Shown here: positions 17,298 through 26,165 of the stretch, piece by piece
Position numbering within the stretch: the first letter of the stretch is position 1
How the letters are laid out: every line of letters begins with the position of its first letter
Assembly (NCBI RefSeq): GCF_046569695.1
Contig: NZ_JBKHUI010000024.1
Location: 4,452 to 68,451, forward strand
Length of the DNA: 64,000 nt
Direction: 5' to 3'
Source: Kluyvera sp046569695
Lineage (GTDB): Bacteria > Pseudomonadota > Gammaproteobacteria > Enterobacterales > Enterobacteriaceae
Made by a program: the position numbers and the translations under genes
Notes under the pieces: model-generated
The model's input: only the letters and a program-made list of their open reading frames with translations
What the model was told of the DNA's origin: nothing
Databases searched by the model: none

Positions 17298-17322
17298 CGC
17301 CCCATCACCTACGGGGCGGTTT
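17298..17322 (+). promoter_or_regulatory. Leader hairpin upstream of ytfL
   Basis: The stem CGCCCC / GGGGCG encloses a 9-nt loop and is followed by GGTTTTC. It lies about 70 nt upstream of the ytfL start, in its likely 5' leader (a TATACT -10-like hexamer lies at 17277-17282). It may attenuate transcription. The T tract is short, so this is tentative. Confidence 0.35.
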
Positions 17323-17392
17323 TCAATGTGTATTCCACACGGATTTATAAACTTCCCCTTCCGAGGATCTGGCCCGACGGGCTGGATAAGAT

Positions 17393-18736
17393 ATGTTAAA
17401 CAGTATATTAATCATACTCTGTCTGATCGCTGTAAGTGCGTTCTTCTCTATCTCTGAGATCTCACTTGCGGCATCACGCAAGATCAAACTGAAACTGCTT
17501 TCTGATGAAGGCAATATCAACGCCCTACGTGTTCTTAAAATGCAGGAAAACCCCGGTATGTTCTTTACCGTGGTGCAAATCGGTCTTAACGCCGTTGCCA
17601 TTCTCGGCGGTATCGTCGGCGACGCAGCTTTCTCTCCCGCATTCAACTCCTTGTTCTCCCAATATATGTCAGCGGAACTCTCCGAGCAGCTGAGCTTTAT
17701 TCTCTCCTTCTCGCTGGTGACCGGGATGTTTATCCTGTTCGCGGATTTAACCCCGAAACGCATCGGTATGATTGCGCCTGAAGCCGTGGCTTTGCGTATC
17801 ATCAACCCGATGCGCTTCTGCCTGGCGGTTTTCCGGCCGCTGGTGTGGTTCTTCAACGGCATGGCCAACATCATCTTCCGCATCTTCAAACTGCCGATGG
17901 TGCGCAAAGACGACATTACCTCTGACGATATCTACGCGGTGGTGGAAGCCGGTGCGCTGGCTGGCGTGCTGCGTAAGCAGGAGCACGAGCTGATTGAAAA
18001 CGTGTTCGAGCTGGAATCCCGTACCGTGCCGTCATCCATGACCCCGCGCGAAAACGTCATCTGGTTCGATCTGCACGAAGATGAGCAAAGCCTGAAAAAC
18101 AAAGTCGCCGAACACCCGCACTCCAAGTTCCTGGTGTGTAATGAAGACATCGACCACATCATTGGCTATGTCGACTCCAAAGACCTGCTGAACCGCGTGC
18201 TGGCTAACCAGAGCATGGCGCTGAACAGCGGCGTGCAGATCCGCAACACGCTGATCGTGCCGGACACCCTGACCCTCTCTGAGGCGCTGGAAAGCTTCAA
18301 AACCGCCGGAGAAGACTTCGCAGTTATCATGAACGAATACGCGCTAGTGGTGGGGATCATCACCCTTAACGACGTGATGACCACGCTGATGGGCGACCTG
18401 GTCGGCCAGGGTCTGGAAGAGCAGATCGTTGCCCGTGACGAAAACTCCTGGCTGATCGATGGCGGTACGCCAATCGATGACGTGATGCGCGTGCTGGATA
18501 TCGACGATTTCCCGCAGTCGGACAACTACGAAACCATCGGCGGCTTTATGATGTTTATGCTGCGTAAAATCCCGAAACGCACCGATGCGGTGAAGTTCTC
18601 CGGCTACAAGTTCGAGGTGGTGGATATTGATAACTACCGCATCGACCAGCTGCTGGTGACGCGCATTGATAACAAGCCGACGGTGCTGGTGCCGAAACAG
18701 GCCGATATCATCGAAAGCGAACAGCGCACCGCGTAA
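17393..18736 (+). CDS. paeA: Inner-membrane CNNM/CorC-type protein YtfL (PaeA), polyamine export
   Basis: This 447-residue protein matches E. coli YtfL in full. It has an N-terminal DUF21 transmembrane domain (first segment SILIILCLIAVSAFFSI), two CBS domains in the middle, and a C-terminal CorC_HlyC domain. YtfL has been renamed PaeA because it lowers cytoplasmic cadaverine and putrescine under stress, probably by export; that comes from the literature, not from this sequence. The gene has its own leader hairpin and its own terminator, so it appears monocistronic. In E. coli it neighbours msrA directly; here the sugar locus separates the two. Confidence 0.93.
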   Translation: MLNSILIILCLIAVSAFFSISEISLAASRKIKLKLLSDEGNINALRVLKMQENPGMFFTVVQIGLNAVAILGGIVGDAAFSPAFNSLFSQYMSAELSEQLSFILSFSLVTGMFILFADLTPKRIGMIAPEAVALRIINPMRFCLAVFRPLVWFFNGMANIIFRIFKLPMVRKDDITSDDIYAVVEAGALAGVLRKQEHELIENVFELESRTVPSSMTPRENVIWFDLHEDEQSLKNKVAEHPHSKFLVCNEDIDHIIGYVDSKDLLNRVLANQSMALNSGVQIRNTLIVPDTLTLSEALESFKTAGEDFAVIMNEYALVVGIITLNDVMTTLMGDLVGQGLEEQIVARDENSWLIDGGTPIDDVMRVLDIDDFPQSDNYETIGGFMMFMLRKIPKRTDAVKFSGYKFEVVDIDNYRIDQLLVTRIDNKPTVLVPKQADIIESEQRTA

Positions 18737-18757
18737 AACGCGAGTGCCAGAAACATC

Positions 18758-18783
18758 AACGGCTCCCATTGGGAGCCGTTTTT
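18758..18783 (+). terminator. Rho-independent terminator of ytfL
   Basis: A perfect 10-bp stem (AACGGCTCCC / GGGAGCCGTT) with a 3-nt loop runs into five T residues, 21 nt after the ytfL stop. Confidence 0.9.
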
Positions 18784-18806
18784 AATTCTGCCGCATCGTG
18801 TTCTGA

Positions 18807-19013
18807 TTACGCCATGTCAGTCTGTAGGCGTAACACGTGGCGGTTAACTTCAGACATCACAGAAAGGTGCTGAATGTCTCTGACTTTTGGGATAAGGATT
18901 TTGCCCTTATCAAATTCAAAAGCGCCAACGTCCTTGATGTACAACCGTCCACGGAACAGGGTCTTAACGTATTTGGCTACCTGAAACGGGTTGTAGCGTT
19001 GGAAAATTTTCAT
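18807..19013 (-). CDS. ytfK: SpoT-stimulating small protein YtfK
   Basis: This 68-residue protein matches YtfK (DUF1107). In E. coli, YtfK binds SpoT and shifts it toward (p)ppGpp synthesis during phosphate or fatty-acid starvation. The start MKIFQRYNP has AGGAG upstream and gives the E. coli length. An ATG five codons further upstream is less well placed. The protein is basic and lacks membrane segments or signal sequence. It is transcribed alone and diverges from ytfJ. A TATAGT -10-like hexamer lies on the minus strand at 19098-19093. Confidence 0.92.
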   Translation of the reverse strand: MKIFQRYNPFQVAKYVKTLFRGRLYIKDVGAFEFDKGKILIPKVRDIQHLSVMSEVNRHVLRLQTDMA

Positions 19014-19112
19014 TCTAATCTCCTGCAAGTACTACGCCCTTGTTGTCCACATTTGGCTCAACGCTCCGGGGCGCAAAGTGAAGTACTTGTTAACTATAGT
19101 CCATAACAACAG

Positions 19113-19135
19113 AGGTCCTCTATCTTAGAGGACCT
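19113..19135. repeat. Isolated hairpin in the ytfK-ytfJ divergent region
   Basis: A perfect 9-bp stem (AGGTCCTCT / AGAGGACCT) with a 5-nt loop stands between two divergent genes, where no annotated transcript should end. On the plus strand it is followed by TATTTACCTTTTT. The rest of the 321-nt gap is A+T rich; only the likely ytfK promoter is recognisable. Confidence 0.5.
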
Positions 19136-19334
19136 TATTTACCTTTTTATTACAATAATTCAGAACTTTCTTTTCAGCTATACGACGAACACAGTATAAG
19201 CCTTCGATTTAGTGAGATTGTGTGCGTTCCTCCACAAACTGGCACCGCCTTTGCGGGAAAAAAACATAGATCGCACATATGATTAAAGCTATCGACCAAG
19301 TGGTCGGATCACCTGCATATAAAAAGGAAAAACC

Positions 19335-19889
19335 ATGACCCTACGTACCCTGCTGGCGGTTTCATGCCTGTTAATGCCGTTAATGGCTGCCGCGCATAAC
19401 TTTACAAATGGACAACGTGTTTCGCCGGTTGGCGTGGCGGATCGCGGCGAACTCATTCTTGATAACGATAAGTTTAGCTATAAAAACTGGAACAGCGCGC
19501 AGCTGCCTGGAAAAGTGAGAGTGGTGCAACATATTGCTGGCCGCACATCGGCAAAAGAGAAAAACGCCACACTCGTTGAGGCGATTAAAGCGGCGAATCT
19601 GCCGCACGACCGTTACCAGACCACTACGATTGTGAATACAGATGACGCGATTCCAGGTTCGTCGATGTTCGTGCGCAGCAGCATTGAGAGCAATAAAAAG
19701 CTCTATCCGTGGTCGCAATTTGTTGTCGATAGCGATGGTCTGGTGCGCAAAGCCTGGCAGCTGGATGAAGGCAGCTCTGCCATTGTGGTTCTGGATAAAG
19801 AGGGGCGGGTTCAGTGGGCCAAAGATGGCGCGTTAACGCAGGCAGAAGTGCAGCAGGTGGTTGCCCTGCTGCATAAGCTACTCAATTAA
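19335..19889 (+). CDS. ytfJ: Periplasmic thioredoxin-fold protein YtfJ
   Basis: This 184-residue protein equals E. coli YtfJ in length. A signal peptide is clear (MTLRTLLAVSCLLMPLMAAA), cleaved before HNFTNGQ. The mature part resembles a thioredoxin-like fold but no CxxC motif is visible, so a redox role is doubtful. Its function is not established. The start has AAAAGGAAA upstream. The stop codon overlaps the end of cysQ on the other strand by four bases. Confidence 0.9.
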   Translation: MTLRTLLAVSCLLMPLMAAAHNFTNGQRVSPVGVADRGELILDNDKFSYKNWNSAQLPGKVRVVQHIAGRTSAKEKNATLVEAIKAANLPHDRYQTTTIVNTDDAIPGSSMFVRSSIESNKKLYPWSQFVVDSDGLVRKAWQLDEGSSAIVVLDKEGRVQWAKDGALTQAEVQQVVALLHKLLN

Positions 19890-20632
19890 AAAATAGAGAC
19901 CCGGAAGCCGGGGTTCAGGAACGATTCGCGCGGGGTGTAATCCAGCGTTTTCCCCTGCCAGTCGTTGACGTGAGCGCCGGCTGCGGCAGCCACCGCATGC
20001 CCTGCGGCGGTATCCCAGATATTGGTTGGCCCGAAGCGCGGGTAAAGCTGTGCTTCGCCTTCCGCCACCAGGCAGAACTTCAGCGACGAGCCGATAGACG
20101 CGGTATCGTGCTCGCCCAGCTGCTGCAGATACTCTTTCAGCTCATCATCGTTGGCATAGTGGGAGCGGCTCACCACCACCTTCGGCGGGTTCGCGTCGCG
20201 CACCTGAATCTGCTTGCGTACGCCGCACTCTTCTTTCCACGCCTTGCCGCTTTCCGCGCTGTACATCACCTTCAGCACCGGCGCGAACACCACGCCCAGC
20301 ACCGCTTTGCCGTTTTCAATCAGCGCGATATTAACCGTGAACTCGCCGTTGCGCTTGATAAACTCTTTGGTGCCGTCGAGCGGGTCCACCAGCCAGTAGC
20401 GCTGCCAGTGCTGGCGTACGTCCCAGCCCGGCGGGTCCTCTTCTGAGAGAATGGGCACGTCCGGCGTCAGCGCCTTCAGCCCTTTGATGATCACATGGTG
20501 CGCGGCGATATCGGCGGCCGTAACCGGCGAATCATCCTGCTTGCTGGTGACGTCCAGCGGCAGCTTTCCGTCGTACACCTGCATAATGGCATCGCCTGCG
20601 TCACGCGCAAGCTGACAGACTTGTTCTAACAT
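19886..20632 (-). CDS. cysQ: 3'(2'),5'-bisphosphate nucleotidase CysQ
   Basis: CysQ removes the 3' phosphate from PAP and PAPS, protecting the cell from PAP build-up in sulfate assimilation and lipoate or acyl-carrier metabolism. At 248 residues it is close to the E. coli protein (246). It has the inositol-monophosphatase-fold motifs: EEDPPG, the metal-binding signature DPLDGTKEFI, and WDTAAGHAV near the C-terminus. The gene is monocistronic, converges on ytfJ with a 4-nt overlap, and diverges from cpdB. Confidence 0.95.
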   Translation of the reverse strand: MLEQVCQLARDAGDAIMQVYDGKLPLDVTSKQDDSPVTAADIAAHHVIIKGLKALTPDVPILSEEDPPGWDVRQHWQRYWLVDPLDGTKEFIKRNGEFTVNIALIENGKAVLGVVFAPVLKVMYSAESGKAWKEECGVRKQIQVRDANPPKVVVSRSHYANDDELKEYLQQLGEHDTASIGSSLKFCLVAEGEAQLYPRFGPTNIWDTAAGHAVAAAAGAHVNDWQGKTLDYTPRESFLNPGFRVSIF

Positions 20633-20844
20633 TCTCCACCTCGTTGAGATTACAGTGGCGTTAACTTATTGTTTTATTTATATCGCATCGCCGTTAATTC
20701 TGCTATTCCCATCATCGTCCCGGATATCTGTGAACCGCTGCCGATTTCCTGTCACGCTTTTCTGGCATGATTCACATCCTCGTAAGTAACAGAATACAAA
20801 TACATTTAAATCTGTGTGTCAGATCTAAAAAAAGGATGCCTCTG

Positions 20845-22788
20845 ATGATCAAGTTTAGCGCAACGCTTCTGGCGACGTTGATTGCTGCCAGCGTAAATGC
20901 CGCCACGGTGGATCTCCGCATTATGGAAACCACTGATTTGCACAGCAATATGATGGATTTTGATTACTACAAAGATACCGCCACCGAGAAGTTCGGCCTG
21001 GTGCGCACCGCGAGCCTGATTAACGCCGCCCGCGATGAAGTAAAAAACAGCGTACTGGTCGATAACGGCGACGTTATCCAGGGCAGCCCGATGGGCGATT
21101 ACATGGCGGCCAAAGGGCTGAAACAGGGCGATGTACACCCGGTTTATAAGGCCATGAACCTGCTCGATTACAGCGTCGGTAACCTCGGTAACCACGAATT
21201 CAACTACGGTCTGGATTATCTGCATAAAGCGCTGGCAGGCGCCAAATTTCCGTACGTTAACGCCAATATCATCGACGTTAAGACCAAAAAGCCGCTGTTT
21301 ACGCCGTATCTGATTAAAGAAACTGAGGTCGTCGATAAAGACGGTCATAAGCAGACGCTGAAAATTGGCTATATCGGTTTTGTACCGCCGCAGATCATGA
21401 CCTGGGATAAGGCCAATCTGAGCGGCAAAGTGACGGTGAACGACATCACCGAAACCGCACGTCAATATGTACCAGAGATGCGCGCCAAGGGCGCAGACGT
21501 GGTGGTGGTGATTGCCCACTCCGGCCTCTCCGCTGACCCGTATCAGGCGATGGCGGAGAACTCCGTCTATTACTTAAGCCAGGTGCCGGGCGTCGATGCG
21601 ATTATGTTTGGTCACGCGCACGCGGTCTTCCCGAGCAAAGACTTCGCCAGCATCAAAGGGGCGGATATCGCCAAAGGCACACTTAACGGTATTCCAGCGG
21701 TAATGCCGGGAATGTGGGGCGACCATCTGGGTGTGGTGGACCTGGTGCTGAACAATGACAGCGGCAAATGGCAGGTGACCTCTGCACAGGCGCAGGCGCG
21801 TCCGATTTACGATGCAGCAGCGAAGAAATCACTGGCGGCAGAAGACCACAAGCTGGTTGATGCGCTGAAGGCCGATCACGATGCCACCCGCGAGTTTGTC
21901 AGCAAGCCTATCGGCAAGTCTTCCGACAATATGTACAGCTACCTGTCACTGGTGCAGGATGACCCGACCGTGCAGGTGGTGAACATGGCGCAGAAAGCCT
22001 ACGTTGAGCACTTTATTCAGGGCGACCCGGACCTGGCAAAACTGCCGGTGCTTTCTGCCGCCGCGCCGTTTAAAGTCGGCGGACGTAAGAACGACCCGGC
22101 AAGCTACGTTGAAGTGGAAAAAGGCCAGCTCACCTTCCGTAATGCCGCCGACCTCTATCTCTACCCGAATACCCTGGTAGTGGTGAAAGCCAGCGGCAAA
22201 GAGGTGAAAGAGTGGCTGGAGTGCTCTGCCGGGCAGTTCAACCAGATTGACCCACACAGCAGCAAGCCGCAGTCGCTGATTAACTGGGACGGTTTCCGCA
22301 CCTATAACTTCGATGTTATCGACGGTGTCGATTATCAGGTAGATGTCACCCAACCGGCGCGCTACGACGGCGAATGTCAGAGCATTAACCCGACATCTGA
22401 GCGTATCAAGAACCTGACCTTTAACGGCAAGCCGATTGACCCGAACGCCACCTTCCTCGTCGCCACCAATAACTACCGCGCTTACGGCGGCAAGTTCGCG
22501 GGCACTGGCGACAGCCATATCGCTTTCGCTTCACCAGATGAAAACCGTTCGGTGCTGGCGGCGTGGATTAGCGAACAGTCGAAGAAAAACGGGGAAATTC
22601 ACCCAGCGGCGGATAACAACTGGCGCCTGGCCCCGATACACAGCGACACCAAACTGGATATCCGCTTTGAAACCTCGCCATCAGAAAAAGCAGCGGCGTT
22701 TATCAAAGAGAAAGCACAGTATCCGATGAAGCAGGTGGCGACGGATGATATTGGGTTTGCAATTTATCAGCTGGATTTGAGTAAGTAA
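20845..22788 (+). CDS. cpdB: Periplasmic 2',3'-cyclic-nucleotide phosphodiesterase/3'-nucleotidase CpdB
   Basis: CpdB degrades 2',3'-cyclic nucleotides and 3'-nucleotides in the periplasm so that nucleosides can be taken up. The start at 20845 gives 647 residues, the same as E. coli, and AAGG lies at proper spacing. An ATG three codons upstream abuts that site and is less likely. The signal peptide MIKFSATLLATLIAASVNA is followed by a calcineurin-like metallophosphoesterase domain (ETTDLHSN, VDNGD, GNHEFNYG, FGHAHAVF). A C-terminal 5'-nucleotidase domain follows, with NNYRAYGGKF and NRSVLAAW. The gene stands alone and ends in a BIME. Confidence 0.95.
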   Translation: MIKFSATLLATLIAASVNAATVDLRIMETTDLHSNMMDFDYYKDTATEKFGLVRTASLINAARDEVKNSVLVDNGDVIQGSPMGDYMAAKGLKQGDVHPVYKAMNLLDYSVGNLGNHEFNYGLDYLHKALAGAKFPYVNANIIDVKTKKPLFTPYLIKETEVVDKDGHKQTLKIGYIGFVPPQIMTWDKANLSGKVTVNDITETARQYVPEMRAKGADVVVVIAHSGLSADPYQAMAENSVYYLSQVPGVDAIMFGHAHAVFPSKDFASIKGADIAKGTLNGIPAVMPGMWGDHLGVVDLVLNNDSGKWQVTSAQAQARPIYDAAAKKSLAAEDHKLVDALKADHDATREFVSKPIGKSSDNMYSYLSLVQDDPTVQVVNMAQKAYVEHFIQGDPDLAKLPVLSAAAPFKVGGRKNDPASYVEVEKGQLTFRNAADLYLYPNTLVVVKASGKEVKEWLECSAGQFNQIDPHSSKPQSLINWDGFRTYNFDVIDGVDYQVDVTQPARYDGECQSINPTSERIKNLTFNGKPIDPNATFLVATNNYRAYGGKFAGTGDSHIAFASPDENRSVLAAWISEQSKKNGEIHPAADNNWRLAPIHSDTKLDIRFETSPSEKAAAFIKEKAQYPMKQVATDDIGFAIYQLDLSK

Positions 22789-22794
22789 AAGACC

Positions 22795-22873
22795 TGCCGG
22801 GTGGCGGCTACGCCTTACCCGGCCTACACGCGAGTTAGCATGGTAGGCCGGATAAGCGCAGCGCCATCCGGCA
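22795..22873. repeat. BIME between cpdB and ytfH
   Basis: Two inverted REP units lie at 22795-22827 and 22843-22873, between the convergent ends of cpdB and ytfH. The left unit is variant (GTGGCGGCTACGCC core). The right unit is the canonical GTAGGCCGGATAAGCG type. Confidence 0.9.
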
Positions 22874-22894
22874 AACGTCGTCCGGCCGAGGCGT

Positions 22895-23281
22895 TTACGC
22901 CGACGCCGGGATCTGCTGTGCCATCACCACCGGCAAATTCACCTCAATCCAATCTGCCAGCGCCGCCACCTTCTCACTCACCTCTTCACCCAGCGGCGTC
23001 AGGCTATACTCAACGTGCGGTGGCACCACCGGGTAGGAGATGCGGTTGATAAAACCATCCTGCTCCAGCGCCTGCAGCGACTGGGCGAGCATTTTTTCGC
23101 TGACCCCGCCCATCTTGCGGCGCAGGTCGCTAAAGCGATGTGTGCCTTCGCGCAGCGCCACCAGAATCAGCACACCCCAACGGCTTGTCACGTGTTTGAG
23201 CACGTCCCGCGAAGGGCAGCTTTCGGCAAACAGATTGCCATTGCGCAGCTTTTGCGTCAGCGTCGGATTCATTTCTTTCAT
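22895..23281 (-). CDS. ytfH: HxlR-family transcriptional regulator YtfH
   Basis: This 128-residue winged-helix protein has the HxlR layout. A single cysteine (SCPSRDVL, about residue 22) precedes the helix-turn-helix RFSDLRRKMGGVSEKMLAQ. HxlR proteins such as YodB and HypR sense electrophiles or disulfide stress through this cysteine. It diverges from qorB, a quinone reductase, with two small palindromes in the short gap. YtfH therefore probably controls qorB and itself in response to quinones. That regulatory role is inference from context. Confidence 0.9.
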   Translation of the reverse strand: MKEMNPTLTQKLRNGNLFAESCPSRDVLKHVTSRWGVLILVALREGTHRFSDLRRKMGGVSEKMLAQSLQALEQDGFINRISYPVVPPHVEYSLTPLGEEVSEKVAALADWIEVNLPVVMAQQIPASA

Positions 23282-23293
23282 ACTTACCTTTTT

Positions 23294-23316
23294 GTACGTA
23301 CTTACTAAAAGTTAGT
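23294..23316. promoter_or_regulatory. Candidate HxlR operators between ytfH and qorB
   Basis: GTACGTAC (23294-23301) is a perfect palindrome. ACTAA-AAG-TTAGT (23304-23316) is a 5-bp inverted repeat directly beside it. The second resembles the TACTN7AGTA-like sites known for HxlR proteins. Both lie in the 84-nt divergent gap, 50-72 nt upstream of qorB. Confidence 0.5.
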
Positions 23317-23365
23317 TATGATGATAGCTTACCACAACACCATACGAACACGAAGGAGAAGACCC

Positions 23366-24214
23366 ATGATCGCCATTACCGGAGCCACCGGCCAGCTTGG
23401 CCAGCACGTGATTGCTAACCTGCTCAACACTACCGCCGCCAGCCAGCTGGTTGCCGTTGTCCGCAACCCGGCAAAAGCTGAAGCGCTGAGCCAGAAAGGG
23501 ATCGTCGTTCGTCAGGCCGATTACGGCGACGAAGCAGCGCTGACCAAAGCCTTGCAGGGCGTGGATAAGCTGCTGATTATCTCCTCCAGCGAAGTCGGCC
23601 AGCGCGCGCCGCAGCACCGTAACATCATCAATGCCGCCAAAGCCGCGGGCGTGAAATTTATCGCCTACACCAGCCTGCTGCACGCCGATACATCGCCGCT
23701 GGGCCTGCACGTTGAACACGTCGAAACTGAGAAGATGCTGGCTGATTCCGGCATTCCTTACGCGCTGCTGCGTAACGGCTGGTACACCGAAAACTATCTG
23801 GCGAGCGCACCGCCTGCGCTGGAGCACGGCGTGTTTATCGGTGCTGCCGGTGAAGGCAAAATTGCCTCAGCCACCCGTGAAGATTACGCTGCTGCTGCCG
23901 CGCGCGTCATCGCTGAAGAAGGGCACGCAGGGAAGGTTTACGAGCTGGCAGGGGACCACGGCTGGACGCTCGGCGAACTGGCCGCCGAACTGGCAAAACA
24001 GAGCGGTAAAAAAGTGGTGTATCAGAACCTGAGCCAGGCCGATTTCGCTGCCGCGCTCAAAAGCGTGGGCCTGCCTGCCGGTCTGGCTGACATGCTGGCG
24101 GACTCTGACGTTGGCGCCTCCAAAGGCGGTCTGTTCGACGACAGCCATACCCTGAGCAAACTGATTGGTCGCCCAACCACGCCGCTTGCTGAGAGCGTCA
24201 AAGGCATCCTGTAA
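23366..24214 (+). CDS. qorB: NAD(P)H:quinone oxidoreductase QorB (YtfG)
   Basis: QorB is a cytoplasmic NmrA/TMR-type short-chain reductase that reduces quinones with NADPH. The start MIAITGATGQLGQHV has AAGGAG upstream and gives 282 residues, similar to E. coli QorB (286). The N-terminal GATGQLG motif (residues 6-12) binds the dinucleotide. No other cofactor motif is seen. It diverges from its likely regulator gene ytfH, with operator-like palindromes between them. It is followed by an AraC-type regulator on the same strand after an 81-nt gap. Confidence 0.93.
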   Translation: MIAITGATGQLGQHVIANLLNTTAASQLVAVVRNPAKAEALSQKGIVVRQADYGDEAALTKALQGVDKLLIISSSEVGQRAPQHRNIINAAKAAGVKFIAYTSLLHADTSPLGLHVEHVETEKMLADSGIPYALLRNGWYTENYLASAPPALEHGVFIGAAGEGKIASATREDYAAAAARVIAEEGHAGKVYELAGDHGWTLGELAAELAKQSGKKVVYQNLSQADFAAALKSVGLPAGLADMLADSDVGASKGGLFDDSHTLSKLIGRPTTPLAESVKGIL

Positions 24215-24295
24215 TCGTTAAAAATCGGTTAAATGTGGTAGCGCCCCCGCGGGCCATCTCTGATAATAAAAGAATGGTCCAGGGGGAAACATCAC

Positions 24296-25120
24296 GTGCA
24301 AGGCGTACCAGAACAGTTCAGCGATGAGAAAGACAGCGCCCGCTTTCGCCATCTGGCGCAGGTGCCGGGCGTTGAGCTTTATCATGCCCATATCTCCCGC
24401 TACGCCTTTGAACCCCACACCCACGAAGCCTTTGGTATTGGCGTGATTGAAGCCGGTGCCGAGCGCTTTCGCTATCGCGGTACCCAGTACGTTGCGCCAA
24501 TTCACTCGGTTGTCACCATGAACCCGGACGAACTGCACACCGGCGAGGCAGAAACCGCCGACGGCTGGCGCTACCGGATGATTTACCTCCAGCCCGACCT
24601 GCTTGAAGAGGTCACCGGCGTTCGCCACTGGTGGTTTGATGACGTCACCCGCCACGACCCGCAGCGCTCACTGTTGATTGGTCGCCAGATCCACGCCCTC
24701 TGGCATACCGACGACCCGCTCGCGCAAAAAGGGCTGCTGCTGGATATGATCGACACCTTCCAGCCGCTGGCCTGTCATGCGCCTGTACTGGCTGAAGGGG
24801 CGCACCGCTTTGCCCACGTGCGCGACTATCTCTACGACAACTACATGCACCCCATCACCCTCGACGAACTGGCGAACGTCGCGGCTCTGAGCCCGTGGCA
24901 CTTCCAGCGTCAGTTCAAAGCCCATTTCCACGTCACGCCGCACCAGATGCTGATGGCCGTACGCTTATGGCGCGCCAAAGAGTTTCTGACCCACGGCATG
25001 CCCGCCGCTGAAGTCGCCGCCGCAACCGGGCTAACCGACCAGTCGCACCTCACCCGCGCCTTTACCCAACGCTACGGCATCACGCCAGTGCGCTACCAAA
25101 AACAGGTTGCCCGTCGCTAA
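24296..25120 (+). CDS. AraC-family transcriptional regulator
   Basis: This 274-residue protein starts at a GTG with AGGGGGAA upstream; no in-frame ATG fits better. An N-terminal cupin-like AraC-binding domain (HAHISRYAFEPHTHEAFGIG) is followed by a C-terminal double helix-turn-helix (ITLDELANVAALSPWHFQRQ, then AEVAAATGLTDQSHLTRAF). It is not in the E. coli K-12 order at this point. It lies 76 nt before ytfF on the same strand, so it probably controls that exporter; AraC/DMT pairs of this kind often respond to amino acids or small toxic compounds. The ligand is unknown. Confidence 0.88.
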   Translation: MQGVPEQFSDEKDSARFRHLAQVPGVELYHAHISRYAFEPHTHEAFGIGVIEAGAERFRYRGTQYVAPIHSVVTMNPDELHTGEAETADGWRYRMIYLQPDLLEEVTGVRHWWFDDVTRHDPQRSLLIGRQIHALWHTDDPLAQKGLLLDMIDTFQPLACHAPVLAEGAHRFAHVRDYLYDNYMHPITLDELANVAALSPWHFQRQFKAHFHVTPHQMLMAVRLWRAKEFLTHGMPAAEVAAATGLTDQSHLTRAFTQRYGITPVRYQKQVARR

Positions 25121-25196
25121 TCAGCAATCTCATACAATACGGCATCTCTTTACCCTCCTACACTTTTCAGCATGTTCAACAGAAGTGGAAATCATG

Positions 25197-26165
25197 ATGA
25201 TTAGCGGTGTGCTGTATGCCCTGTTAGCGGGTTTGATGTGGGGGCTGATTTTTGTCGGGCCGTTAATCGTGCCGGATTACCCGGCGGTTTTGCAATCGAT
25301 GGGGCGCTATCTGGCGCTGGGGCTGATTGCCCTGCCGCTGGCGTGGCTTGGCCGGGCGCGTCTGGGCCAGCTGACGCGTCAGGACTGGTGGACAGCGCTG
25401 GGGCTGACGATGGTTGGCAACCTTATCTATTACGTCTGCCTTGCCAGCGCCATTCAGCGCACCGGAGCGCCGGTTTCCACGATGATCATCGCCACGCTGC
25501 CGGTGGTGATCCCGATTTTTGCCAACCTGCTCTATAGCCAACGCGACGGTAAGCTGTCGTGGATGCGGCTGATGCCCGCGCTGGTACTGATTGGCATCGG
25601 GCTGCTGTGCGTGAATATCGCCGAACTGCGTCAGGGGCTGCCGGACTTTAGCGGCTGGCGCTACGGCACCGGGATTGCGCTGGCGAGCGTTTCAGTAGTG
25701 TGCTGGGCGTGGTATGCCCTGCGTAACGCCCGCTGGCTTCGAGAAAACCCGCACCAGCCACCGCTGATGTGGGCGACCGCACAGGCGCTGGTCACGCTGC
25801 CGGTTTCCGTTGTCGGCTACGTCGCGGCCTGCTGGTGGCTGAACGCCCAGACGCCGGAGTTTGCGCTACCTTTCGGCCCACGGCCAACGGTGTTTATTGG
25901 GTTGATGATCGCCATCGCCGTGCTCTGTTCATGGGTCGGTGCACTGTGCTGGAACGTGGCGAGCCAGCGGCTTCCGACGGTGATCCTTGGGCCATTGATC
26001 GTCTTTGAAACGCTGGCGGGGTTGCTGTACACCTTCCTCTTACGCCAGGAGATGCCGCCGATGTTGACGCTGAGCGGAATTACGCTGCTGGTGATTGGCG
26101 TGGTGATTGCGGTGCGGTCAAAACCACAGAAACCGACGGTGGTGCCGGTTTCGGGGGATGCCTGA
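25197..26165 (+). CDS. ytfF: EamA/DMT-superfamily inner-membrane transporter YtfF
   Basis: This protein of 322 residues matches E. coli YtfF from MISGVLYALLAGLMWGL onward. It has ten hydrophobic segments in two EamA repeats. Two adjacent ATG codons are possible (25194 or 25197); the second gives the E. coli form. Members of the superfamily export amino acids or metabolites, but the substrate of YtfF is not known. The stop codon lies inside a REP unit that fills the gap to the convergent chemoreceptor gene. The AraC-type gene upstream may be in the same transcription unit. Confidence 0.9.
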   Translation: MISGVLYALLAGLMWGLIFVGPLIVPDYPAVLQSMGRYLALGLIALPLAWLGRARLGQLTRQDWWTALGLTMVGNLIYYVCLASAIQRTGAPVSTMIIATLPVVIPIFANLLYSQRDGKLSWMRLMPALVLIGIGLLCVNIAELRQGLPDFSGWRYGTGIALASVSVVCWAWYALRNARWLRENPHQPPLMWATAQALVTLPVSVVGYVAACWWLNAQTPEFALPFGPRPTVFIGLMIAIAVLCSWVGALCWNVASQRLPTVILGPLIVFETLAGLLYTFLLRQEMPPMLTLSGITLLVIGVVIAVRSKPQKPTVVPVSGDA

